Source: CAWGET01 sp963821715
GTDB lineage: Bacteria; Bacteroidota; Ignavibacteria; Ignavibacteriales; Melioribacteraceae
NCBI GenBank assembly: GCA_963821715.1
Contig: CAWGET010000006.1
Location: 744,001 to 808,000, forward strand
Length of the DNA: 64,000 nt
Direction of reading: 5' to 3'
Position 1 is the stretch's first letter; every line of letters begins with the position of its first letter. Positions 17,059-25,955 of this stretch are shown here, piece after piece. The notes under the pieces were generated by a model, which saw nothing but the letters and a program-made list of their open reading frames with translations, had not been told where the DNA came from and made no database searches. A program made the position numbers and the translations under genes.

Positions 17059-18222
17059 ATGTTTGATGTAATGATACGTGAAATAAATAGATTGAGGGGG
17101 AATAAGCCGTTTGCTGTTCTTGTAATCCTACTTCCTGTATTGATATCCCTGCTTATTTCCCTGATCTATTCTAAAGGAACGATCGATGAAATTCCGATCG
17201 GCGTTTATGATTCCGACAGATCCGAAATTTCCAGATCAATAATCAACTCGCTCGACGCTATAAGCTCGCTCAATATTGTGCGGAGTTTCAATTCCCAAGA
17301 TGAATTAGAAAAATCAATTTTAAAAGACGAAGTAAAAGCCGCTTTAATTTTCGAGAAAGATTTTTCTCGCGAATTGAAACGCGGGTCCGGCGCAAATATT
17401 ATACTCATCGAAAACAATTCCAATTTGATCATCGGTAATATAGTTTATAAACAGGTAGTAACTGTAATAAGAACGTTTTCGGGAAAGGCGCTTGTAAAAA
17501 AATTGATCACAAATGGAATGATGAAGGATGAAGCCGCAAAATTTGCTAAAGGAATCAATCCGCAAATTAATCCTTTGTTCAATACAAGTTATGATTACAG
17601 CCGGTATCTGGTTTCCGGTTTACTTCCCTTTTTTCTTCAGATGATCATCATGATTTCCGCGGCGATTATTTTTAACTCCGAGTTCAAAGAAAATTCATGC
17701 GATGATTTACTGCAAGTTTCGGGAAGAAAAGTATCCTCAATAATATTTGGGAAAGCTATCCCGTATTTGTTTATACATTCGGCTAACGTATTTTTTGTAT
17801 TCGGATTTCTGCTGCCGGCATTCGGAATTTACAACAGCGGTTCGGTAATCAATTTAATTTTGCTCGTAATGCTTTTCGTCCTTTCTTCTTTTTTCGTGGG
17901 ATTTTCAATCTCGGTATTTCTGCAAGACCAAATGCTCGCTACGGAAGTTGCTTTGTTTGTCAACACTCCGGCTTTTATTTTCAGCGGATACACATTCCCA
18001 ATTTCGGCAATGCCGGAAATACATTCCTGGTTCGCGAATGCTCTTCCTTTTACTCATTTTCTAAAAGGATTTATGAAATCTTTTTTGATGGGAGGTTCAT
18101 TCAATTCAATCAAACCGGAGCTTTTAATACTAACTATATTTTTTGCGGTTTCCGTTGCGCTTACTTCGGGCGTTCTCTTTTTAAAAATAAAATATAAATA
18201 TCAACCGGCAGCGCAGCGATAA
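17059..18222 (+). CDS. ABC-2 type transporter permease
   Basis: The 387-residue protein has an N-terminal membrane helix (about 18-38), a large periplasmic domain and five to six C-terminal helices. The conserved end FIFSGYTFPISAMPEIHSWF is typical of YhhJ/YbhS/YbhR ABC-2 permeases, which export drugs or other compounds with a partner permease, an ATPase, HlyD and TolC. The partner permease follows 2 bp later but is frameshifted. No ABC ATPase is encoded in the operon. Confidence 0.9.
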   Translation: MFDVMIREINRLRGNKPFAVLVILLPVLISLLISLIYSKGTIDEIPIGVYDSDRSEISRSIINSLDAISSLNIVRSFNSQDELEKSILKDEVKAALIFEKDFSRELKRGSGANIILIENNSNLIIGNIVYKQVVTVIRTFSGKALVKKLITNGMMKDEAAKFAKGINPQINPLFNTSYDYSRYLVSGLLPFFLQMIIMISAAIIFNSEFKENSCDDLLQVSGRKVSSIIFGKAIPYLFIHSANVFFVFGFLLPAFGIYNSGSVINLILLVMLFVLSSFFVGFSISVFLQDQMLATEVALFVNTPAFIFSGYTFPISAMPEIHSWFANALPFTHFLKGFMKSFLMGGSFNSIKPELLILTIFFAVSVALTSGVLFLKIKYKYQPAAQR

Positions 18223-18224
18223 AA

Positions 18225-19377
18225 ATGAAATTACTAAAAAACATATTTGAGATTTTCAAAAGGGAAATAAAACTGATAAGAGGAGATAAGGATATCATAA
18301 TCATCCTCCTTCTTTCTCCTTTTTTTTACTCGCTCTTTTACAGCTCAGTTTATTTGAACAAAGATAAAACCGAGATTCCTCTGACGATAGTGAATATGGA
18401 TAACTCATATACATCGAGGTTATACACTAAAAATTTAGACTCTCATCCTTTCATTGAAATAAAAGAAGTAAGCGGAAATTTTGAGCACGCGAAAGAATCC
18501 GTAATGAATTTGGAATCGTTCGGCATTCTCTACATTCCAAATGGATTTGAAGCCGAGTTAAAGAAAACAAAAGGCGCAGATGTAAAAGTATTTTTGAACA
18601 ACAGCCGGTTCCTTCTTTCCAATAATTTGAACAGAGGAATTCAGGAAGTTACAGCGGGATTTAATTACGGCATTCGATTTAAATATTTCCGTTCGCTCGG
18701 TTACTCCGACCAACAGGCGAAAAAATTAATTGAACCGATTAAAGCAGAAGTAAACTACATTCCTAATTCCACCAATAATTACGGCGGTTATATTATTCCG
18801 TCCGTATTAATTTTGGTTTTGATGATGACCTTCGCGATGAGCTTTGCAATGAGTATAGCAAAAGAACGAGAAGAAAATAGTTTTAACATTTTAATGAAAA
18901 GAGGAATCTCGACAGTTTTCTTTGGCAAAAGCTTATTTTATTTAGTTCTGTATTTTGCTTACGCGTTAGTTTTTTTCGCGGTAATTTTTTCTGAATTTCA
19001 ATTACGCTTCAGTGGAAGTTATGTTCTTGTGCTCTTAGTATCGGCTCTGTTTTTTGCAGCGGTTTCGAGCTACACATTATTTTGTTTCAACTTTTTTTAA
19101 CCGAAAGATTTTTGCGCTTCAATTTTTGGCTTTGTCCTCTTATCCAATTTTCTTTTTGTCCGGCTACAGTTTTCCTCTTGAGTCGATGCCGGTCTTCATA
19201 AAATATCTTGCGTTACTAAATCCGTTAACTCCTTACATCGATTCATTTACCAGACTCGGTTTGATGAACGCCGATTTTCACTTCGTATTTCCGCAGATAA
19301 TTCACCTAGTTTTATTGGCAATCGGAGGATTTACTTTCGCATTTATCAGGTTAAAATTTTTAATCAAAAATAATTGA
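18225..19377 (+). pseudogene. Second ABC-2 permease, split by a +1 frameshift
   Basis: The reading frame from 18225 gives 291 residues of an ABC-2 permease (N-terminal helix, periplasmic domain, several C-terminal helices) and stops at 19100. The missing C-terminus, including YPIFFLSGYSFPLESMPVF, continues in the +1 frame to 19377. Removing one T either from the TTTT at 19080-19083 or from the T7 run at 19092-19098 restores about 383 residues, matching the 387-residue partner. The first choice gives SYTLFVSTFFNRK, the more natural sequence. It may be a real mutation or a sequencing error; the downstream frame is otherwise intact, so any inactivation is recent. Confidence 0.85.
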
Positions 19378-19435
19378 ATTATATAAAAAGATTATTAATT
19401 TATATTTATACATAACTTAGTAAGATAAACATATA

Positions 19436-19771
19436 ATGGAAAAAGATCCGCTCGAAATAAAACTGCCGGAAGTTATCGAAGAGGAAGATGTTGAAGTTAA
19501 GAACATCCCGCAGTATAATGTTATTCTTTTGGATGACGATGATCATACATATGAATACGTGATTGAGATGCTTGTAAAAATTTTCGGACATAGCGAAAGC
19601 GCCGCGTTAACTATGGCAATGGAAGTTGATGGTAAAGGGCGCGTTGTTGTGAGTACAACTTTTAAAGAAAGAGCCGAACACAACCGGAGACAAATAGAAT
19701 CTTACGGTCCAGATTGGAGAATAATTCACAGTTCCGGATCAATGTCTGCAATTGTAGAACCGGCAGAATAA
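19436..19771 (+). CDS. clpS: ClpS, ATP-dependent Clp protease adaptor
   Basis: The 111-residue protein has a disordered acidic N-terminus and the ClpS core: YNVILLDDDDHTYEYVIEMLVKIFGHS, then AMEVDGKGRVVVSTTFKERAEHNRRQI. ClpS delivers proteins with destabilising N-terminal residues to ClpAP/ClpCP in the cytoplasm. The core contains the expected DDDxHT-type loop (here DDDDHT) that shapes the binding pocket. It is monocistronic here. A heptad repeat array begins four bases after its stop codon. Confidence 0.95.
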   Translation: MEKDPLEIKLPEVIEEEDVEVKNIPQYNVILLDDDDHTYEYVIEMLVKIFGHSESAALTMAMEVDGKGRVVVSTTFKERAEHNRRQIESYGPDWRIIHSSGSMSAIVEPAE

Positions 19772-19774
19772 ATT

Positions 19775-19810
19775 AGCGAGAGACTAGAAGCAAGATGCGA
19801 GATTAAAGGA
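19775..19810. repeat. 7-bp periodic degenerate repeat after clpS
   Basis: On the forward strand (the coding strand of clpS) heptads read GAGACTA, GAAGCAA, GATGCGA and GATTAAA. This matches the GAARYNA pattern of the arrays at 5852-5921 and 51986-52033, and again lies directly after a gene's 3' end in the same orientation relative to the gene. Confidence 0.55.
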
Positions 19811-19839
19811 TTGATCAGCGCGAATCAGTTTAATCCGCG

Positions 19840-19858
19840 CCTGCCTTCCGCAGGCAGG
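19840..19858. repeat. Short GC-rich palindrome
   Basis: CCTGCC and GGCAGG flank the 7-base loop TTCCGCA. It stands out in AT-rich intergenic DNA. It has no T-run, so it is not a standard terminator. Similar CCTGCC/GGCAGG palindromes are scattered repeats in many bacterial genomes. Confidence 0.4.
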
Positions 19859-20013
19859 TCATTCGTCTTCAATTTTTTTACATAACATTTAAAAAGCTTT
19901 AACCACAGCAACCTTTAAACTTTCATCTTCGCAATCTTTAACCCTTTTCTTTTCCGAATTTTTCTTCAAAAATTATTTTGTAAATTATCCTTCAAAATAA
20001 ATTATCTTTTTCA

Positions 20014-20823
20014 ATGACAAATAATTCTGGACTCCGAAAAAAAATACACGAAATAATATTTGAAGCCGACACTCCGGCCGGAAAATTATTTGACTTAGTG
20101 TTGATCGTGAGCATTTTACTTAGCGTTCTCGCGGTGATGTTAGACAGCGTCCAATCAATAAAAGCTGAATACGGCGAAATGCTTTACATTGCCGAATGGT
20201 TCTTCACTATTCTATTTACTATTGAATATATTCTGCGGCTTATAAGCGTTGAAAGACCGGCAAAATATGCGAAAAGTTTCTTCGGAATTATTGATTTGCT
20301 CGCAATCGTCCCGACTTACGTAAGCGTTGTTCTGCCCGGCAGCCAATATTTTTTGGTGATACGTATTTTGCGCGTCCTTCGTATTTTCCGCGTTCTGAAA
20401 TTTGTTCAATACATCAGCGAAGCCGCGGCGCTGAAAGAATCTCTTAAAGCGAGCAGAAGAAAGATCACTGTTTTTATTTTTACGGTCTTCACTCTGGTCG
20501 TAATTCTCGGTTCGTTAATGTATATGGTGGAAGGTGTTGAAAACGGATTTACAAGTATACCGAAAAGTATTTATTGGGCAATCGTAACTTTAACTACCGT
20601 CGGTTATGGGGATATATCGCCACAAACCAATCTCGGTCAATCACTCGCCGCAATAATTATGATACTCGGTTACGCAATAATCGCAGTGCCGACCGGAATT
20701 GTAACTGTTGAAATGGCTAACTATAACAGGAAGAAATTGAATACGCAATCGTGTCCATCCTGCAGTTTGGAAGGACACGATTCGGACGCTGAATTTTGCA
20801 AACGCTGCGGTAGTAAATTGTAA
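20014..20823 (+). CDS. Voltage-gated-type K+ channel with C-terminal zinc ribbon
   Basis: The 269-residue protein has six membrane segments. The S4 helix carries regularly spaced positive residues (R117, R120, R123, R126, K129), and the pore has the K+ selectivity filter TTVGYGD (194-200). The C-terminus has a short CxxC-x11-CxxC zinc ribbon (C247, C250, C262, C265). It should be a tetrameric Kv-like channel in the inner membrane. The small zinc ribbon in place of an RCK domain is an unusual cytosolic tail that might sense metal or redox state, which is inference. The gene stands alone. Confidence 0.93.
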   Translation: MTNNSGLRKKIHEIIFEADTPAGKLFDLVLIVSILLSVLAVMLDSVQSIKAEYGEMLYIAEWFFTILFTIEYILRLISVERPAKYAKSFFGIIDLLAIVPTYVSVVLPGSQYFLVIRILRVLRIFRVLKFVQYISEAAALKESLKASRRKITVFIFTVFTLVVILGSLMYMVEGVENGFTSIPKSIYWAIVTLTTVGYGDISPQTNLGQSLAAIIMILGYAIIAVPTGIVTVEMANYNRKKLNTQSCPSCSLEGHDSDAEFCKRCGSKL

Positions 20824-20828
20824 CTAAT

Positions 20829-21413
20829 TTAGTTACCTCCTTTCTTAGCAGTATTTTTAGCTTTAGATTTTGGTGCCGCCTTAGTTTTTGATGTTGCTTT
20901 CTTTTTAGTCGTCGTTGGTTTTTTAGCTGCTGTTTTTTTTGCTGCTGTTGTTTTTGTGGCTGCTGTCATTTTTTTAGCTGCTGTTTTTTTAGCCGGCGAT
21001 TTTTTATCAGCGGCTTTTGTTTTAGCTGTGGCTTTTTTAGCAGTCGATGTTGATTTTTTATTAGTCGATTTTGTTGTTTCTTCGGTCAGATCCTCAACAG
21101 GCGCATCGGCATTTTTTTTCACTGTTGCCATTCCGTTTTTCAGGCTCTTTTTTGATTTATACATTTCGCTGCTGCCGACTATATTTTTATTTGCAGCAAG
21201 CAAAGAAAAATGCATTTGACCATTTTTAGCTTCCTTAACATCAAATCGTTTATCGTTGGATGAATTTGTCTGAACAGATTTAATTCCTCTTTTCACTCCG
21301 GCCTTATTTGCATACCCCTGACTCTGGAGAACAGTTTGTCCATTGCCGGACTTCAGACGAAAATAAAATTTTTTGTCTTTACCTTTGAAGATTTGATATT
21401 TAGGATTTTTCAT
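20829..21413 (-). CDS. Tandem DUF1508 (YegP-like) protein with histone-H1-like tail
   Basis: Residues 1-100 hold two DUF1508 repeats (YQIFKGKDKKFYFRLKSGNG and DVKEAKNGQMHFSLLAANKN), as in YegP. From about residue 110 the protein is almost only Lys, Ala, Thr and Pro, in KKTAAKK-like repeats resembling the C-terminal tail of histone H1. Binding to DNA or RNA through this tail is likely; the role of DUF1508 is poorly known. The start is ATG 21413, preceded by AAAGGAG; the longer frame to 21488 has no support. It converges on the K+ channel gene with a 5-bp gap. Confidence 0.85.
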   Translation of the reverse strand: MKNPKYQIFKGKDKKFYFRLKSGNGQTVLQSQGYANKAGVKRGIKSVQTNSSNDKRFDVKEAKNGQMHFSLLAANKNIVGSSEMYKSKKSLKNGMATVKKNADAPVEDLTEETTKSTNKKSTSTAKKATAKTKAADKKSPAKKTAAKKMTAATKTTAAKKTAAKKPTTTKKKATSKTKAAPKSKAKNTAKKGGN

Positions 21414-21579
21414 TGGAACTCCTTTAGTGATTGGAAATTTGTTAAAAAAAGATAAGAATTTTTTTTTATAATAACAGTTGCGTGTCAAGAAAAAAAATGA
21501 ATATTTAAAATTTTTTTTCCATTTTGAAAATAATTCTCGGGAAATAAATGTATTTCACACACCAACAATAAGTCTGGAC

Positions 21580-23994
21580 ATGGAAACTTACGAAAAATTA
21601 AATTCGTTCTACCTCGGCAAATCAGTCAATCCCTCAACCGGAAAAATAAATGAACAAAAAATTCTATATGATTCCAAAGATCTAACAACCCACGCGATAG
21701 CGGTTGGAATGACCGGCAGCGGAAAAACCGGGTTATGTGTTACGTTAATCGAGGAAGCGGCGATTGACGGTATACCCGCAATCATTATCGATCCGAAGGG
21801 TGATATGGGAAATCTCCTGTTAACATTCCCCGATCTGCTTCCGGCAGATTTTAAAAAATGGATCAGCCGGTCGGACGCTGAACAGAAGGGTTTGACTCAG
21901 GAACAGCTCGCTGAACAAACTGCAGCTTTGTGGAAAGATGGTTTGGAGAAGTGGGAACAGTCGGGCGAAAGAATAAAACGGTTAAAAGACAACGCGGATT
22001 TCAAGATCTTTACTCCGGGCAGCAGCGCCGGAATTCCCGTATCAATTTTAAAATCTTTCTCGGCTCCCGATAGCGAAATACTAAACGAAAGCGATCTGTT
22101 TCAGGAGATGATTGAGACAACAGTCACAAGTATCCTGGGATTGCTCGATATTGATGCTGACCCGATAAAAAGTAAGGAATACATTCTGCTCGCAAATATT
22201 TTTAATTATGTGTGGATGAACGGCGAAGATCTTGACATCGAAAAAATTATATATTTAATTCAGTCCCCACCGTTTAAGAAAGTTGGAGTATTAAATATCG
22301 ACGTGTTTTATCCTCAAAAAGAGAGAATTGATTTAGCAATGGCGATAAATAATTTAATCGCCTCTCCTACTTTTCAAAGCTGGATGGAAGGCGAGGAATT
22401 GGACATCGGCAAACTCCTTTACGATAAACAAGGGAAACCAAAAATTTCCATAATGTACATTTCGCATTTATCGGATAAAGAAAGGATGTTCTTTGTCTCG
22501 TTGCTGCTCAACCAGATTATCGGATGGATGCGAACGCAGTCAGGCTCGGCAAGTTTAAGAGCATTAATTTATTTTGATGAAATATTCGGATACATTCCCC
22601 CGACTGCGAATCCACCTTCAAAGAAACCTCTCCTTACACTTCTTAAACAAGCGCGCGCGTTCGGATTGGGAATTGTTCTCGCTACTCAAAATCCAGTTGA
22701 CCTTGATTACAAGGGACTCTCTAATACCGGAACCTGGTTTATCGGAAGACTACAGACCGACCGCGACCGGATGAGAATGCTTGACGGACTCGAAAGTTCA
22801 TCAGCTGCCGGCGGAGGAAAATTTGACCGGAAAAAATTTGAAACGATAATTTCCGGATTACAGAAACGCGTATTTCTTCTACACAACGTTCACGAATCCG
22901 AACCGGTTATTTTTCATACACGATGGGCTCTTTCTTATCTGGCCGGACCTTTGACTCGTGCACAGATAAAATTATTGAACAATAATTCGGGTATTATACA
23001 TGAATCGCAAGAAAAAGAATCTGCGTTGGATAATTTCTCCTCTCTTCCAATTTTGGAACCTGGAGTCATTCAGTATTTTCTACCACTCCGCGGCTCGGTA
23101 ACGGATGAAACCCAAGTAAAGTATAAACCTTTTATTTTCGGTTCCGCCTACATTTTGTTTAAGGATAAAAATTTAGGGGAAAATTTATCTAAGACATTTC
23201 GAATAGTTTCTCAAGTAAATAATTCAGCCATTCCAATTGACTGGAATAATTCGGCAGAACTGAATGTTGCGGAAGAAGAATTTGAAACCGAACCAGCGCC
23301 TTCGGCAAAATATTATGAAGTTCCTGCTAAAGCAACCCGATTAAAAAGTTATAAGGAATGGGAAAAAGATTTTGGTGATTATTTATACAGAAACAAAAAG
23401 CTAACTTTGTTCAAAAGTCCATCTTTAAATTTAATTTCCGCTGCGGACGAAGATGAAAGAGATTTTAGGATCCGGGCTTCGCAGACAGCAAGGGAAAGAC
23501 GCGACGAATGGGTTGAAGAATTACGTTTAAAATATTCCCGAAAGATTCAAAGTTTAGAAAATAAAATAGACCGCGCCGAAATAAAATTGGAAAAAGAAAC
23601 TGAACAGGCGAAAGACCATAAATTTCAAACAATAATTTCAATCGGTTCCACACTTCTGGGAGCTTTCATGGGAAGAAAAAAATTATCCAAAACGACAATT
23701 GGTAAAGCCGGGACCGCGATGCGAAAAGCCAGCGGAGCTTACAGAGAAGCCGGCGACGTTGACCGCGCGAAAAACAATTTAGATGAGTTAAATACCGAGT
23801 TAGAAATTCTGCAGGAAAATTTTCAGGAAGAAGTTGATTCCTATTCGAACAAATTTGATACGCTTAATGAAGAACTTGAGACAATCTCAATCTATCCAAA
23901 CAAAAGTGGAATTGATGTTAAAATGATCTGTCTCCTTTGGATTCCGGTATTTATAAATAAAACCGGGGATGAAATTATGCCAGGCATAAAGTAA
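21580..23994 (+). CDS. HerA-like/DUF87-type ATPase with coiled-coil C-terminus
   Basis: The protein (about 804 residues) has a Walker A motif GMTGSGKT at residues 43-50, IIDPKGDMGN shortly after, a Walker B (LIYFDEIFGYIPP) and a sensor-like ATQNPVDLDYKGL. This places it in the HerA/FtsK-like helicase-translocase superfamily with DUF87-type ATPases. The C-terminal third is Lys/Glu-rich and likely coiled coil (about 640-770), with a short Gly-rich membrane-avoiding stretch. The frame is open up to 21478, but the first ATG is at 21580. Such ATPases pump DNA or extract proteins; the partner is unknown, and no NurA-type nuclease is adjacent. Confidence 0.85.
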   Translation: METYEKLNSFYLGKSVNPSTGKINEQKILYDSKDLTTHAIAVGMTGSGKTGLCVTLIEEAAIDGIPAIIIDPKGDMGNLLLTFPDLLPADFKKWISRSDAEQKGLTQEQLAEQTAALWKDGLEKWEQSGERIKRLKDNADFKIFTPGSSAGIPVSILKSFSAPDSEILNESDLFQEMIETTVTSILGLLDIDADPIKSKEYILLANIFNYVWMNGEDLDIEKIIYLIQSPPFKKVGVLNIDVFYPQKERIDLAMAINNLIASPTFQSWMEGEELDIGKLLYDKQGKPKISIMYISHLSDKERMFFVSLLLNQIIGWMRTQSGSASLRALIYFDEIFGYIPPTANPPSKKPLLTLLKQARAFGLGIVLATQNPVDLDYKGLSNTGTWFIGRLQTDRDRMRMLDGLESSSAAGGGKFDRKKFETIISGLQKRVFLLHNVHESEPVIFHTRWALSYLAGPLTRAQIKLLNNNSGIIHESQEKESALDNFSSLPILEPGVIQYFLPLRGSVTDETQVKYKPFIFGSAYILFKDKNLGENLSKTFRIVSQVNNSAIPIDWNNSAELNVAEEEFETEPAPSAKYYEVPAKATRLKSYKEWEKDFGDYLYRNKKLTLFKSPSLNLISAADEDERDFRIRASQTARERRDEWVEELRLKYSRKIQSLENKIDRAEIKLEKETEQAKDHKFQTIISIGSTLLGAFMGRKKLSKTTIGKAGTAMRKASGAYREAGDVDRAKNNLDELNTELEILQENFQEEVDSYSNKFDTLNEELETISIYPNKSGIDVKMICLLWIPVFINKTGDEIMPGIK

Positions 23995-24011
23995 TACCGC
24001 CAGAATAAAAT

Positions 24012-24656
24012 TTATTTTCCGTACTTCGATAAATAATCAGTCCCTTTCTGAAGAATTTCCCACGAGTTGTTCTCGCTTGCGCTGCTCAGTAGTCCTTCAT
24101 TCTTCATAATTTCTTTTTCGGCTTCAACAATTTTAATCCATTCTTTTTCATCGTTACGGATTAAATCCGAATCCTTATCAGTAAATTTATTTTTCATATC
24201 GCGCTTAACGAAATCTAAAATATCCGGAACTTCAGCGCTTCCGCCGAGATAAATTAACCCCTTCAAAATAGGAATCCTATAAGCTTTTTGATCGCTTAAC
24301 TGGTCATCGCTTTTTTGTGGTTTATCTTTAGGCTCTTCTTTCACTTCGTCTTCGGGTTGGGGTTCTTTCTTATCATCTGATCCGGATTCCTTTTTTTCAT
24401 CTTCTACCTCAGAATGTCCCGCTCCATTATTATTCATCTGGTTGTGTATCAGCTTCAGCAGTTCACTCTGCGTTTTACTTAACGAATTATATAGAGTTTC
24501 CACAGGAATGATACGGCTGATTAATGATTGCGCTTCTTCTACACTGCCGTTCAATATTTCCTCGGAACTTTTCTGTTTTAAGTCCGTGATATAGGTTTTT
24601 ACACCTGTATCAATTTTATTTACTGAATCCTCAAATTCTTTTTGATTAAATTTCAT
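24012..24656 (-). CDS. Acidic protein with Mrr_N-like winged-helix C-terminus
   Basis: The 214-residue protein has a helical N-terminus (1-85), a charged, probably disordered linker (about 90-135, rich in Glu/Lys/Pro) and a C-terminal domain. The C-terminal domain (YRIPILKGLIYLGGSAEVPDILDFV ... EKEIMKNEGLLSS ... SWEILQKGTDYLSK) resembles the winged helix found at the N-terminus of Mrr-type restriction proteins. No nuclease domain is present. A DNA-binding or adaptor role is possible. The ATG at 24656 is preferred over a GTG at 24695. The gene converges on the HerA-like ATPase gene. Confidence 0.7.
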   Translation of the reverse strand: MKFNQKEFEDSVNKIDTGVKTYITDLKQKSSEEILNGSVEEAQSLISRIIPVETLYNSLSKTQSELLKLIHNQMNNNGAGHSEVEDEKKESGSDDKKEPQPEDEVKEEPKDKPQKSDDQLSDQKAYRIPILKGLIYLGGSAEVPDILDFVKRDMKNKFTDKDSDLIRNDEKEWIKIVEAEKEIMKNEGLLSSASENNSWEILQKGTDYLSKYGK

Positions 24657-24827
24657 TTTTTTTCCAATTGTAAAGGTGGATCTATTATTTCTCACTTTTA
24701 CTATCGAAGGAAAAATAAATAATTTTAGCTACGCGAATCTCCGATAATCTAATGAGTTAATTATTATCCTAAAAGAAATATTTTGGAATTTTTAGTAAAT
24801 TAATAATGATTTTGAAATGAGGATAAA

Positions 24828-25955
24828 ATGCTGCCAAAAAAATTTAAAGCGGGTGAATACAGGGAACAATACGAATACGAAAGTTTCGAACCCGCGCTTA
24901 TTAATCGAGAAATGGATTGGTTATCCGATAGAAAAATTTCTCTATCCGCAAAAGTGGATGAGGAGATAAAAGGTTTTAAGTCATTCCTGGAAGAGAATAA
25001 TGACGTGAAATATTTTGTCGATGTTCTTCAGTTAAAAGAAGCCGGAGCTTCCTGTAGAATGGATGCCGCGAAAGTAAATTTTACCGAAACGCTTCTTCCT
25101 TTAGAATTTATTAAACCCGACAGAATGAACGACTGGCTCGATGTTATGAATTATTTGGAGGCTTTAAAATTTGCCAGAGAGAGGATTGAAGATTTACCAA
25201 TTTCTTTCCGACTGTTAAATGAGATACACAGTATAGCTTTAGCCGGGCCTAAGGGCGAGAAGAAAACTCCGGGTGAAATCAGAAAGAGTCAAACTTGGGT
25301 CGGCGGCGAAAATTTATCTAAAGCTAAATATATTCCTCCGCATCCGTATGAACTACAGGATTATTTAACTGATCTCGAAAAATTTATTCATAACGATTAT
25401 CTTGAAGCACCTTTTCTTACCCGCCTCGCGCTCGCTCATTATCAGTTTATGATAATTCAGCCTTATGTTTCTGGAAATGGGAGAATGGCGCGGTTGTTAG
25501 TTCTTCTTATGCTCAATGAACATTACAAATTCAAGTACCCGTTATTTTTATTTAATGATCTAATAGAATTTTATACAGTACCTTTTCACGAATCGATTTT
25601 CTCAGTTCCCAAATCCGAGAATATAAACCAATACATAAAATTTTTTCTTAATCGGTTATCCGACGCGGTAAAAAGAAGCATTACGACTTTAGAAAAATTG
25701 ATCTCAATTAAATCTAAAAAAGAAAGTCTGGTTGACGGAATTCCATTAGAGGCTGAAAAGATTTACTTGATACTTTATGAATTTTATAAAAAGCCGATTC
25801 TTCATGAAAAGATTTTAAAAGAAAAATTTCGAGATATGAATATTGTCAATCTTCTTAAAATGATGGAAGAGAAGAAAATAATTGAAGTATTCGACGAGAT
25901 TGAAGACGAGCGCTTTTATTACATAAAGAAAAGTTATAACCAGCTTAAGATGTGA
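24828..25955 (+). CDS. Fic/DOC-fold protein with non-canonical active site
   Basis: The 375-residue protein has a Fic_N-like region, the Fic core and a C-terminal winged helix (about 300-370). The Fic motif is normally HPFxxGNGRxxR; here it is QPYVSGNGRMAR (211-222), so the catalytic His is Gln211, encoded by CAG. The upstream inhibitory motif, usually (S/T)xxxE(G/N), reads SCRMDA (75-80), so its Glu and Gly are also changed. The anion-binding GNGR and second Arg are kept. This suggests a nucleotide-binding protein with changed or lost AMP transferase activity. GAGGA precedes the start. Its 3' end overlaps the convergent TetR gene by 11 bp. Confidence 0.9.
   Translation: MLPKKFKAGEYREQYEYESFEPALINREMDWLSDRKISLSAKVDEEIKGFKSFLEENNDVKYFVDVLQLKEAGASCRMDAAKVNFTETLLPLEFIKPDRMNDWLDVMNYLEALKFARERIEDLPISFRLLNEIHSIALAGPKGEKKTPGEIRKSQTWVGGENLSKAKYIPPHPYELQDYLTDLEKFIHNDYLEAPFLTRLALAHYQFMIIQPYVSGNGRMARLLVLLMLNEHYKFKYPLFLFNDLIEFYTVPFHESIFSVPKSENINQYIKFFLNRLSDAVKRSITTLEKLISIKSKKESLVDGIPLEAEKIYLILYEFYKKPILHEKILKEKFRDMNIVNLLKMMEEKKIIEVFDEIEDERFYYIKKSYNQLKM

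Noticed and set aside
19080..19100. Programmed slippage in the T7 run to make the second ABC-2 permease.
   Set aside because: The more natural protein sequence puts the extra base in the earlier TTTT run, so slippage at T7 is not favoured; a mutation or read error is simpler.
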